Below are positions 1 to 6,471 of a stretch of 8,313 nt of DNA, piece after piece. The position numbers and the translations under genes are program-made. How positions within the stretch are numbered: the stretch's first letter is position 1; the number at the start of each line of letters is the position of its first letter. The stretch is from CAZIWJ01 sp964542855 (GTDB lineage: Bacteria; Bacteroidota; Bacteroidia; Cytophagales; Cyclobacteriaceae): positions 1 to 8,313 of the forward strand of contig CAZIWJ010000158.1 of NCBI GenBank assembly GCA_964542855.1. Reading direction: 5' to 3'. The notes under the pieces are model-generated. The model did no database searches. It saw nothing but the letters and a program-made list of their open reading frames with translations, and was not told the origin of the DNA.

Positions 1-18
1 CCTGCTCTTCCGCACCAT
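1..18 (-). CDS. Possible start of a minus-strand gene, truncated by the window edge
   Basis: On the minus strand an ATG lies at 18-16, nine bases after the stop codon of the glycosylase gene and in the same frame. It opens MVRKSR before the window ends. The short gap would fit a second gene in the same minus-strand transcription unit. Six codons cannot identify a product, and a chance ATG is quite possible, so this only marks where to look in the neighbouring sequence. Confidence 0.2.
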
Positions 19-27
19 CCGTAACCG

Positions 28-642
28 TTACCGGCTTACAAACCGGTTTCCCTTCACCCAGAACCGCCATGGCAACCGGGCATCTTCCCCGGCGTAATCG
101 ATCCCAATACGTGGTCCGGTAGTAATTTCCTCATTGCGGTAACTAACCCCCTCATCCGCAATCCAGATGATCTTGCCGGCAGACAGGTTTAACCCGTAAT
201 GAATCTTGCTAATTCCCATGGCTTTGCTGAGCTTTCCCGGACCGGAAGTCAGCTTGCGTACCTGCATCGGTGTTTCGGTGGGTAAATTTCTTCTTTCCCC
301 CATCACATCCTGCCCCTTAACGGGTTCTACTGCCCGTACCAATACTGCGTCGGCTTTTCCCTCCACGTTGGTAATAATATTGAACAGGTAGTGGATTCCG
401 TATACCAGGTACACGTAAGCTACCCCGCCAGTGTGGAACATGACTTCCGTCCGGGTGGTACGTTTTTGCAGGTGAGCGTGACAGGCTCTGTCGTTTTGGT
501 GCGCGTAAGCCTCGGTTTCAACAATGATTCCGGCCGTTATTACCCCGTTAACCGAAGTGTAAAGGGTTTTGCCGAGTAAATCTCTGGCCAGTTCAACCAC
601 ATTTTCCCGGATGTAGTAGGAGCGATGTAAAATCATAAGCAC
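28..642 (-). CDS. mpg: DNA-3-methyladenine glycosylase (AAG/MPG family)
   Basis: A monofunctional base-excision repair glycosylase that removes alkylated purines such as 3-methyladenine, and often hypoxanthine, leaving an abasic site in DNA. The 204-residue length fits bacterial members of this single-domain family. Numbering from the GTG at 642, VETEAY is at 41-46. By alignment to human AAG, E44 matches the catalytic E125. Y46, H55, Y78, Y81, N88 and R103 match Y127, H136, Y159, Y162, N169 and R182, so the active site and the intercalating tyrosine are intact. Two starts are possible: GTG at 642 (MLMILHRSYY) or ATG at 636 (MILHRSYY); the ATG is at least as likely and shortens the protein by two residues. 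The gene is divergent from the DUF2911 gene, and a candidate promoter lies at 687-694. No clear terminator was seen after its stop, consistent with readthrough into a further minus-strand gene. Confidence 0.95.
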   Translation of the reverse strand: MLMILHRSYYIRENVVELARDLLGKTLYTSVNGVITAGIIVETEAYAHQNDRACHAHLQKRTTRTEVMFHTGGVAYVYLVYGIHYLFNIITNVEGKADAVLVRAVEPVKGQDVMGERRNLPTETPMQVRKLTSGPGKLSKAMGISKIHYGLNLSAGKIIWIADEGVSYRNEEITTGPRIGIDYAGEDARLPWRFWVKGNRFVSR

Positions 643-672
643 ATCTCTGGTTTAGAATCCATAAGAAAGTGG

Positions 673-680
673 TAATATTG
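673..680 (+). promoter_or_regulatory. Weak candidate -7 element for the DUF2911 gene
   Basis: The plus strand reads TAATATTG, one mismatch from TAnnTTTG, about 25 bases before the DUF2911 ATG. A poor -33 candidate, TTTA at 651-654, lies 18 bases upstream. The spacer is only 63 bp, so a promoter for this gene should lie here or in the adjoining glycosylase coding end, but this match is weak. Confidence 0.22.
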
Positions 681-686
681 TTATTA

Positions 687-694
687 CAAATTTA
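687..694 (-). promoter_or_regulatory. Candidate -7 element for the glycosylase gene
   Basis: On the minus strand this reads TAAATTTG, an exact match to the Bacteroidota -7 consensus TAnnTTTG. Transcription would start near 680, giving a leader of about 40 nt before the glycosylase start. No good TTTG-type -33 element is seen at the expected distance, which would fall inside the first codons of the DUF2911 gene. The match and position are seen; promoter activity is inferred. Confidence 0.45.
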
Positions 695-705
695 ACCCCT
701 GAACA

Positions 706-1563
706 ATGAAAAAGATTTCTTTACTGGTGTTGTTTGCCGCACTCCTGTTCACCACGGCAAAAGCACAAATCGAAACGCCTGCCCCAAGCCCGTTATGTAC
801 CGTAGCCCAAAAAGTAGGGCTCACGGATGTTACCATTACTTACTCGCGTCCGGGAAAAAAAGGAAGAGAAATTTACGGCGGATTAGTGCCCTACGGCAAG
901 CTATGGCGAACCGGTGCCAACGTGGCTACCAAAATCAGCTTTTCCGATCCGGTTACCTTTGGTTCGGAAAGCATCCCTGCCGGTGAATACGCGTTATTCA
1001 GCATTCCAGATGAAAACGAGTGGACGGTTATCCTGAACAGCAATGTAAACCAGGGTGGAACGGGAAGCTACGACGAGGAACTCGACGTAGCCCGGATTAC
1101 AGTTCCTTCTTCTACCTTTGATGGCGAAACAGTACAATCGTTCACCATTATGGTTACTGATTTAACCAACACCGGGGCGAATATTTCTATCGACTGGGAA
1201 AATACTAGCGTCAGCATCCCGATCGGGGTTAATACCGATGAGCAGGTAATGGCCCAGATCGATCGGGTAATGACCAACCCCGAAATGTCGGTTGCCAACA
1301 CGTATTACCAGTCGGCCTCGTATTACTATGCGGAAAATAAAGACGCAAAAAAGGCACTAGAGTGGATTAATAAGTCAGTTGAAATCGACGATTCCCGGTA
1401 CTGGGTAGTACACCTGAAAGCAAAACTGGAAGCCCGGAATAACCTGCCGGTAAGCGCCATCGAGACGGCCAAAAAATCTAAAGAACTGGCAAAAAAAGCC
1501 GGAAACATGGATTATGTACGTCTGAATGAGCAGGTTATCGCAAAGGCGGAAGCTATGCGCTAA
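706..1563 (+). CDS. Exported DUF2911 domain protein with C-terminal TPR-like region
   Basis: A 285-residue predicted secreted or periplasmic protein of unknown function. Residues 1-20 form a signal peptide: positive MKK start, hydrophobic core, and a signal peptidase I-type AKA|Q site, with no lipobox cysteine. The DUF2911 domain follows at about 22-170, with YSRPGKKGREIYGGLVPYG starting at residue 46, then KLWRTGANVATKI at 65-77 and the AGEYALFSIP segment. Residues from about 197 resemble one or two tetratricopeptide repeats; ANTYYQSASYYYAENKDAKK opens a clear helix pair. This suggests a protein-interaction module. DUF2911 proteins are common in Bacteroidota and I know of no established biochemical role. 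ATG 706 is the natural start because the signal peptide begins there; no Shine-Dalgarno is seen. The gene is divergent from the glycosylase gene and ends at a strong terminator, so it is probably monocistronic. Confidence 0.92.
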   Translation: MKKISLLVLFAALLFTTAKAQIETPAPSPLCTVAQKVGLTDVTITYSRPGKKGREIYGGLVPYGKLWRTGANVATKISFSDPVTFGSESIPAGEYALFSIPDENEWTVILNSNVNQGGTGSYDEELDVARITVPSSTFDGETVQSFTIMVTDLTNTGANISIDWENTSVSIPIGVNTDEQVMAQIDRVMTNPEMSVANTYYQSASYYYAENKDAKKALEWINKSVEIDDSRYWVVHLKAKLEARNNLPVSAIETAKKSKELAKKAGNMDYVRLNEQVIAKAEAMR

Positions 1564-1595
1564 GCTTCATGCCATTAACGAGTCTAAACCATAAT

Positions 1596-1634
1596 GACGA
1601 CCGGGCTGAATTTATAGCTGCGGTCGTCTTTTTT
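1596..1634 (+). terminator. Intrinsic terminator after the DUF2911 gene
   Basis: A perfect 8-bp stem pairs GACGACCG (1596-1603) with CGGTCGTC (1621-1628) and is followed directly by six T residues. The 17-nt loop can pair further (GCT with AGC), extending the hairpin with a small bulge. It starts 33 bases after the DUF2911 stop codon, the expected place for Rho-independent termination. Confidence 0.85.
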
Positions 1635-1690
1635 AGTCTCTTCTTTAAAAGAAAGCACCCTACTGCATAAAAGTTACAGTTTTTTTCATC

Positions 1691-1713
1691 GGTAAGAATT
1701 GTAAATTCTAACC
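1691..1713. promoter_or_regulatory. Dyad-symmetric site, candidate operator
   Basis: The core is AGAATT-GTA-AATTCT, a perfect 6-bp inverted repeat around a 3-base centre (1695-1709). Beyond one A/A mismatch on each side, the outer GGT and ACC also pair, making a 23-bp near-palindrome. It lies about 100 bp before the DUF2805 start, downstream of the previous terminator. No T-tract follows, so it is not a terminator. Binding of a dimeric regulator is inferred from symmetry and position only. Confidence 0.35.
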
Positions 1714-1743
1714 AGTAAACCAGGGGAGAAATAATCAAACCCC

Positions 1744-1771
1744 TCGTTTAACGAAACAAAAACCAGTTTCG
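1744..1771 (+). promoter_or_regulatory. Overlapping inverted repeats before the DUF2805 gene
   Basis: Two inverted repeats overlap. TCGTT-T-AACGA spans 1744-1754. CGAAAC (1752-1757) pairs with GTTTCG (1766-1771) across an 8-base A-rich loop. They share three bases (1752-1754), so they would be competing folds if transcribed. The octamer CCCTCGTT also occurs twice, at 1741 and 1772. I see no match to a known riboswitch; a leader structure or a protein-binding site is possible, as is chance. Confidence 0.22.
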
Positions 1772-1816
1772 CCCTCGTTACTACAGGTAAACATTGCTTC
1801 ACCAGAAACAAAGTTT

Positions 1817-2101
1817 ATGAAATTAGCTAAAAAGTATGATCTTGATGAGCGCGATATTAACCGGATTATTGAAATGGCCTGGGAAGACCGCACGCCATTC
1901 GATGCCATCGAAAGTCAGTTCGGCGTGCCCGAAAAAGATGTCATTAAACTCATGCGTAAGGAAATGAAATCAAGTTCCTGGAAAATGTGGCGCAAAAGAG
2001 TACAGGGAAGGCCAACCAAGCATAAAGCCAAGGGCATATCCGGTCGCTTTAAAAGTAATAGGCAGCGGGCCATCACCCATAATAATATTTCCAAGCGGTA
2101 A
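1817..2101 (+). CDS. DUF2805 / TIGR03643 family small protein
   Basis: A 94-residue conserved protein of unknown function. The family core covers about residues 10-75: IIEMAWEDRTPFDAIESQFG starts at residue 17, then the VPEKDVIKLMRKEMKSSSW helix segment and MWRKRVQGRPTKH at 57-69. The two tryptophan-centred blocks (W22, W58) and the alternating acidic and basic helices recall a helix-turn-helix-like fold. With the strongly basic C-terminal tail (KHKAK, RFKSNRQR, SKR) this suggests nucleic-acid binding, which is inference. There is no signal peptide or membrane segment, so it should be cytoplasmic. The tail runs about 20 residues past the conserved block and may be lineage-specific. ATG 1817 puts the conserved region close to the N-terminus, as expected. 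It is bounded by terminators on both sides and probably transcribed alone. Confidence 0.88.
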   Translation: MKLAKKYDLDERDINRIIEMAWEDRTPFDAIESQFGVPEKDVIKLMRKEMKSSSWKMWRKRVQGRPTKHKAKGISGRFKSNRQRAITHNNISKR

Positions 2102-2131
2102 ACTGATCTGAAGCCGTACAAACCATTAGCG

Positions 2132-2159
2132 AAAGGACTGAAATTTCAGTCCTTTTTTT
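2132..2159 (+). terminator. Perfectly palindromic intrinsic terminator after the DUF2805 gene
   Basis: A 24-bp perfect palindrome (2132-2155) centres between 2143 and 2144. Its GC-richer arms are GGACTG and CAGTCC, and the T-run continues to 2159. In RNA it folds as a hairpin with a minimal A/U loop and a U-tract. It begins 30 bases after the DUF2805 stop. Only three A residues open the left arm, so termination should mainly serve plus-strand transcription. Confidence 0.88.
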
Positions 2160-2251
2160 AATTTAGGACAAGAAAATATGGTTTGAAACGGTTTTATTAA
2201 AGGCAGTTAACGAGCTGTAACATCTTAGGTGGAAAAAAACCTCAAATCATT

Positions 2252-2259
2252 TACCTTTG
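2252..2259 (+). promoter_or_regulatory. Candidate -7 promoter element for the DUF2723 operon
   Basis: TACCTTTG matches the Bacteroidota consensus TAnnTTTG exactly. It sits 38 bases before the DUF2723 ATG and downstream of the preceding terminator. Transcription would begin near 2265, giving a leader of about 33 nt. The expected -33 TTTG is not evident about 20 bases upstream, where the sequence is an AGGT/ACCT-flanked A-run (2227-2242). Its placement makes it the best promoter candidate for the three-gene unit. Confidence 0.5.
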
Positions 2260-2297
2260 TGCTGTTCAGATTTAGAAGATAAGTATAACGTATCATA

Positions 2298-5288
2298 ATG
2301 AATTATAGCAGGATTAACACAATAACCGGCTGGGCTGTATTTGCTATTGCCACGATGGTTTATTTATTAACCGTGGAGGAAACCGCTAGCTACTGGGATT
2401 GTGGAGAATTTATTTCTGTAGCCTACAAACTGGAGGTGCCTCACCCTCCCGGAGCTCCATTCTTTTTACTGGTTGGTCGCCTGTTCTCATTTCTGTCGTT
2501 TGGCGATGAACAGCAGGTTGCCTACTGGGTAAACATGGTAAGTGTGCTGAGTAGCAGCTTTACCATTCTTTTTCTGTTCTGGTCTGTTACTATGCTGGGC
2601 CGTAAAGTACTGAAACTGGATGCCGGGCAGGAAACCCCCGCCAAAATTATTGCACTGATGGGTAGCGGGGTAGTAGGAGGCCTGGCTTACACCTTTTCTG
2701 ATTCGTTCTGGTTTTCAGCTACCGAGGCTGAAGTTTACGGTCTGTCTTCTTTTTTTACAGCTTTTGTAATCTGGGCCATTTTGAAATGGGAACGGATCAA
2801 CGACAAGCCTAAAGCCAATCGCTGGCTCATCCTCATCGCCTACATGGTGGGCCTTTCAATCGGTGTGCACCTCCTGAATCTGGTTGCCCTTCCTGCCCTC
2901 GGATTAATATACTATTACCATAATTATCAGCAGGTAACCTGGGGAGGGGTCATCATTTCTTTTGTTGTAAGCCTTCTGGCTATTGGTTTTGTTATGATTG
3001 GCATCATTCCTGGCTTACCTTCACTGGCGCAGTCGTTTGAAGTATTTTTCGTTAATACTTTCGGTTTACCCTTCGGCTCGGGTGCAGTTATCCTAATCCT
3101 GGTTATTATAGGAGGGCTGGGATACGGATTGTACTACGCTAACCTGAAGAAAAAAAGCATTTTAAGCACTGCCCTGCTCAGTTTAACGTTCATCCTGATC
3201 GGTTATTCTTCTTATACCATTGTGTTAATCCGGTCGAATTACAACCCGCCGATCGATGAAAATAACCCGGAAACCCTCATCAGCTTCGTAAAATACCTGA
3301 AGCGCGAGCAGTACGGAAGCCGGCCCCTATTGTACGGTCAGTATTTCACGGCCGACCTGGTGCAGAACAAACAGGGTGCCCCCATTTACGAGAAAGGGGA
3401 AGACAAGTACATCGTGGCCGATTACAAAGTTGACCAGGTTTATGATCCTGAACAACAGACTATTCTTCCCCGGGCCTACAGTACGCAGGGTAACCACCCG
3501 CAACTCTACCGGCAATGGATGGGACTGCGGGAAGGAGAAAAACCTTCGTTCAGCGATAATATTTCCTTCCTGTTACGCTACCAGATCAATCATATGTACC
3601 TCCGGTATTTTATGTGGAACTTTGCGGGGCGGGAAAGCGACATTAAAGAAGCCGGCTGGCTGGGTATATGGGATGCTTTCGAGAAAGTACCCGAGGAACT
3701 TGCCAACAATAAGGCCCGGAACAACTTTTTCATGCTTCCCCTACTCCTGGGCTTTATCGGGCTGTTTTACCAGTACCAGAAAGACCTGAAAGGGTTTTCC
3801 GTCCTGGGCATCCTGTTTCTGTTAATGGGAGTAGGGCTGGTTATTTACCTGAACTCCCCGCCCGTTGAACCCCGGGAAAGGGATTACATTTACGCGGGTT
3901 CGTTCTACGCGTTCGCCATGTGGATTGGTATTGGTGTAATTGCCCTGACCGACTTCCTGTCACGCTTCACCCCGGCTAAAGTTGCAGCAGCAGTGAGTGC
4001 CATTGTTTGCCTGTCGGTACCTACCATTATGGCAGCTGAAGGATGGGACGACCACGATCGTTCCAATCGCTATTTCTCAGTCGACTCGGCCAAGAACTTT
4101 CTTGCTTCCTGCGAACCAAACGCCGTACTGTTCACTGGGGGCGATAATGACACCTTCCCTTTATGGTACGCCCAGGAGGTTGAAGGTTTCCGTACCGATG
4201 TGCGGGTAATTGTACTGAGCTATTTTAATACCGATTGGTATATTTCTCAGATGGAGCGCCGGGCGTACGAATCTGAGCCGCTACCTTTTATGCTCGAGGA
4301 AAAAAATTACAAGCAGGGTGGTCCAAATGATTACCTGTTCTACGTTGAAAACCCAAGTGTAAAGGGAGCCATTAACCTGGAGCAGTACCTGCAGCTGTTG
4401 AAGAAGAATTCCCCGGCGCTGAAACTGAAACAGGGGAATTACAACTCGGTACCATCGAAGCAATTGTTCCTGAATATTAAGGAAGAAGAAAAACAGAAGC
4501 TACTGAATGAAATCAGGGTGAATGAAAACGGCGACACCCTGAAAGCCATACCGAATAATATGCGCGATAAGGTGGTTGATCGGATGTATTTCGACCTAAA
4601 AGGCCGGGGACTGGAAAAGAAAGACCTGATGATCCTCGACCTGATTGCTGAAAGCAACTGGGAACGACCCATTTATTTCAACAATACGTCACTGCAGAGC
4701 ATCGGCATCAACCTGAAGCAGTACGTGGTACAGGAAGGCAATACTTATCGCCTCCTGCCCGTTGATAGTGGAAACGGAAGAGAAAGCGTGAACGCTAATT
4801 TGATGAAGCATAACCTGTTGAATGAATTCAGCTACCGCGAACTGGATAACCCTTCGGTATATTACAATGAAGATTACCGGAATTTTGTGTTAAACCACCG
4901 CTCCAGTTTTAACAGTCTGGCGGGTACGCTTATGCAATTGGGCCGAAGAGAAGAGGCCGTTGAAATGATCAACGCTTCCCTGGAAAAAATGCCCGATAAA
5001 GCTGTACCTTTTGATTACGTTACGGCCCAGAGCGTGCGTATGCTGGTCGACCTGGGTGAAAACGAAAAAGCCGTGAAAATGGCACGGCTCCTGGGCAACC
5101 GGGCCGATGAAATGCTGACTTACTTCGAGAGAAAGGAAATCAGCGGTGGAATTGAACGTCAAAAATTGTTAGCAACCCTCAATGAAATTGTTACCTCCCT
5201 ACGAAATGCCGGGGAAGAAGAACTGGCCAGTTCTTTTGAAGAAATATTTATTAAACACTACCAGGCCAGCAGGAATTCTCAGCGTTAA
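2298..5288 (+). CDS. DUF2723 / TMEM260-like polytopic membrane protein, probable GT-C type protein O-mannosyltransferase
   Basis: A 996-residue inner-membrane protein. The N-terminal half has roughly 12-13 hydrophobic segments: about 9 between residues 9 and 312, then, after an extracytoplasmic stretch of about 160 residues, a further group at about 477-580. DUF2723 occupies the first membrane block, with YWDCGEF at 32-38 and EVPHPPGAPFF at 46-56. The acidic D34 and E37, in the first loop after TM1, sit where GT-C glycosyltransferases carry their catalytic acidic motif. Human TMEM260, of the same family, is a protein O-mannosyltransferase, so a lipid-linked-sugar-dependent transferase acting on exported proteins is likely here, but substrate and sugar are inferred. 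The soluble C-terminal half (about 583-996) contains the conserved FTGGDNDTFPLWY block at 612-624 and ends in TPR-like helices. Length is normal for Bacteroidota. It leads an apparent operon, and its last codons overlap the GWxTD gene. Confidence 0.9.
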   Translation: MNYSRINTITGWAVFAIATMVYLLTVEETASYWDCGEFISVAYKLEVPHPPGAPFFLLVGRLFSFLSFGDEQQVAYWVNMVSVLSSSFTILFLFWSVTMLGRKVLKLDAGQETPAKIIALMGSGVVGGLAYTFSDSFWFSATEAEVYGLSSFFTAFVIWAILKWERINDKPKANRWLILIAYMVGLSIGVHLLNLVALPALGLIYYYHNYQQVTWGGVIISFVVSLLAIGFVMIGIIPGLPSLAQSFEVFFVNTFGLPFGSGAVILILVIIGGLGYGLYYANLKKKSILSTALLSLTFILIGYSSYTIVLIRSNYNPPIDENNPETLISFVKYLKREQYGSRPLLYGQYFTADLVQNKQGAPIYEKGEDKYIVADYKVDQVYDPEQQTILPRAYSTQGNHPQLYRQWMGLREGEKPSFSDNISFLLRYQINHMYLRYFMWNFAGRESDIKEAGWLGIWDAFEKVPEELANNKARNNFFMLPLLLGFIGLFYQYQKDLKGFSVLGILFLLMGVGLVIYLNSPPVEPRERDYIYAGSFYAFAMWIGIGVIALTDFLSRFTPAKVAAAVSAIVCLSVPTIMAAEGWDDHDRSNRYFSVDSAKNFLASCEPNAVLFTGGDNDTFPLWYAQEVEGFRTDVRVIVLSYFNTDWYISQMERRAYESEPLPFMLEEKNYKQGGPNDYLFYVENPSVKGAINLEQYLQLLKKNSPALKLKQGNYNSVPSKQLFLNIKEEEKQKLLNEIRVNENGDTLKAIPNNMRDKVVDRMYFDLKGRGLEKKDLMILDLIAESNWERPIYFNNTSLQSIGINLKQYVVQEGNTYRLLPVDSGNGRESVNANLMKHNLLNEFSYRELDNPSVYYNEDYRNFVLNHRSSFNSLAGTLMQLGRREEAVEMINASLEKMPDKAVPFDYVTAQSVRMLVDLGENEKAVKMARLLGNRADEMLTYFERKEISGGIERQKLLATLNEIVTSLRNAGEEELASSFEEIFIKHYQASRNSQR

Positions 5289-6471
5289 TATACTACTGGT
5301 AACCCTGCTGTCAGGGTTGCCGGCTATGGCTCAAATTCCGGGAGAAACCAACGTGAATTACTGGTACAATCCAGCTGCTCCCTTCGATTTCTCTTATCGA
5401 CTGAGTAAGAAAGGCGATTCGTTAATCGTGGATTTCACCGTAGTGAACCGGGGATCTGTGTTACTGGATTCGGTTACGTACGTAACTGCCGGTGATTATA
5501 AGGCTTTGGAATCGAGTGATTACCAGCGCATCTTACAGCAAGACTTAATTAATAGCACGGACCGCTCGAACCAGTATGCCATCACTGTACCGGCAAATAC
5601 AGGAAAGGACAGGCGCTACCTGTTTATTTTTGCCTACTACAATGATATTCCGTATCGCTTCGACGTACAGCTCGATCGGGAGTTTTCTGTAACCTCCCTG
5701 CGGCTATTCAACCAGGATACCGGGCTGCCGGTTACCCGAAAAACAATCGCTGCCGGTACCCCGATCCTGATTAAGAATAATAACGCCAGGGCCGGTAAGC
5801 TTTACGCCTATCGCTACCGCCATGATTTCAGCACCAGTAAGCCACCCATGAATAAAAAGCTGAACGTGCAGAAATCAATTACCCCCGATACACTTATTAC
5901 CCTGAACAGTTCCCGGCCTGTGAATTTGCGTCAGGAAGGAATGTATTTCGTCCAGGAAGATACCTCAACTCTGGTTGGGCTTACTTTTCATATTTACGGG
6001 AGCTATTTTCCCCGTTTAGTTAGTGCTGCCAACCTTATTGACCCGCTTAGGTACATTAGTACGGGACAGGAAATGGAAGAACTGGAAGGGGCAGAGGATG
6101 CAAAAAAAGGGCTGGATAACTACTGGCTGAAGCTAACCCGGTCAACGGAAAGGGCGCGGATTATTATCCGTGAGTATTACCGCCAGGTGGCTTATGCCAA
6201 TGCCTATTTTACCAGTTTCAAAACCGGCTGGAAAACCAGCCAGGGCATGATTGCCTTGTTGTACGGCGTGCCCGATCAGGTTTATCGCAATGGCAACCGT
6301 GAGCGCTGGGTATATGATAACAGGAAAAATATTGTTGCGCTGGAATTTCAGTTTGTGCAGGTACCTAATGTGCTTACCCCAGACTATTTCGAACTGATCA
6401 GGGATGAACGCTACGAAGAATTGTGGTACCGTAATATAGATTTATGGCGAAAAGGAAGGAAGGAAATTTGA
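5236..6471 (+). CDS. Exported GWxTD domain protein (probable TTG start)
   Basis: A 411-residue secreted or periplasmic protein of the GWxTD family, which is frequent in Bacteroidota and lacks an assigned activity. The frame opens at ATG 5182, with another ATG at 5206, but these overlap the DUF2723 gene by 107 and 83 nt. TTG at 5236 cuts the overlap to 53 nt and gives a textbook signal peptide: MKKYLL, a hydrophobic core from about residue 13, and AMA|Q cleavage after residue 32. I therefore chose TTG, without certainty. The mature part begins with a beta-rich region (about 33-235), followed by the C-terminal GWxTD domain at about 260-411: an amphipathic YWLKLTRSTERARIIIREYY helix, the signature at 331-335, then YGVPDQVYRNGNRERWVYDN. 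The signature reads GWKTS, so the family's final aspartate is serine. No lipobox is present. Overlap at both ends suggests translational coupling with the DUF2723 and rlmB genes. Confidence 0.87.
   Translation: MKKYLLNTTRPAGILSVNILLVTLLSGLPAMAQIPGETNVNYWYNPAAPFDFSYRLSKKGDSLIVDFTVVNRGSVLLDSVTYVTAGDYKALESSDYQRILQQDLINSTDRSNQYAITVPANTGKDRRYLFIFAYYNDIPYRFDVQLDREFSVTSLRLFNQDTGLPVTRKTIAAGTPILIKNNNARAGKLYAYRYRHDFSTSKPPMNKKLNVQKSITPDTLITLNSSRPVNLRQEGMYFVQEDTSTLVGLTFHIYGSYFPRLVSAANLIDPLRYISTGQEMEELEGAEDAKKGLDNYWLKLTRSTERARIIIREYYRQVAYANAYFTSFKTGWKTSQGMIALLYGVPDQVYRNGNRERWVYDNRKNIVALEFQFVQVPNVLTPDYFELIRDERYEELWYRNIDLWRKGRKEI

Noticed and set aside
2177..2185. TATGGTTTG as a second -7 element upstream of the DUF2723 gene
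   Set aside because: It has three bases rather than two between TA and TTTG, and a better exact match lies closer to the gene at 2252.
2226..2242. AGGT/ACCT repeat around an A-run upstream of the DUF2723 promoter as an operator
   Set aside because: The four-base arms are too short to separate from chance in AT-rich DNA.
3376..3789. 137-codon plus-strand ORF inside the DUF2723 gene
   Set aside because: It lies wholly inside a well-supported gene in another frame, has the skewed composition of a shadow frame, and matches no family I recognise.
4890..5162. 90-codon antisense ORF within the 3' part of the DUF2723 gene
   Set aside because: It is opposite a conserved coding region, has no promoter or recognisable domain, and is explained by codon bias of the sense gene.
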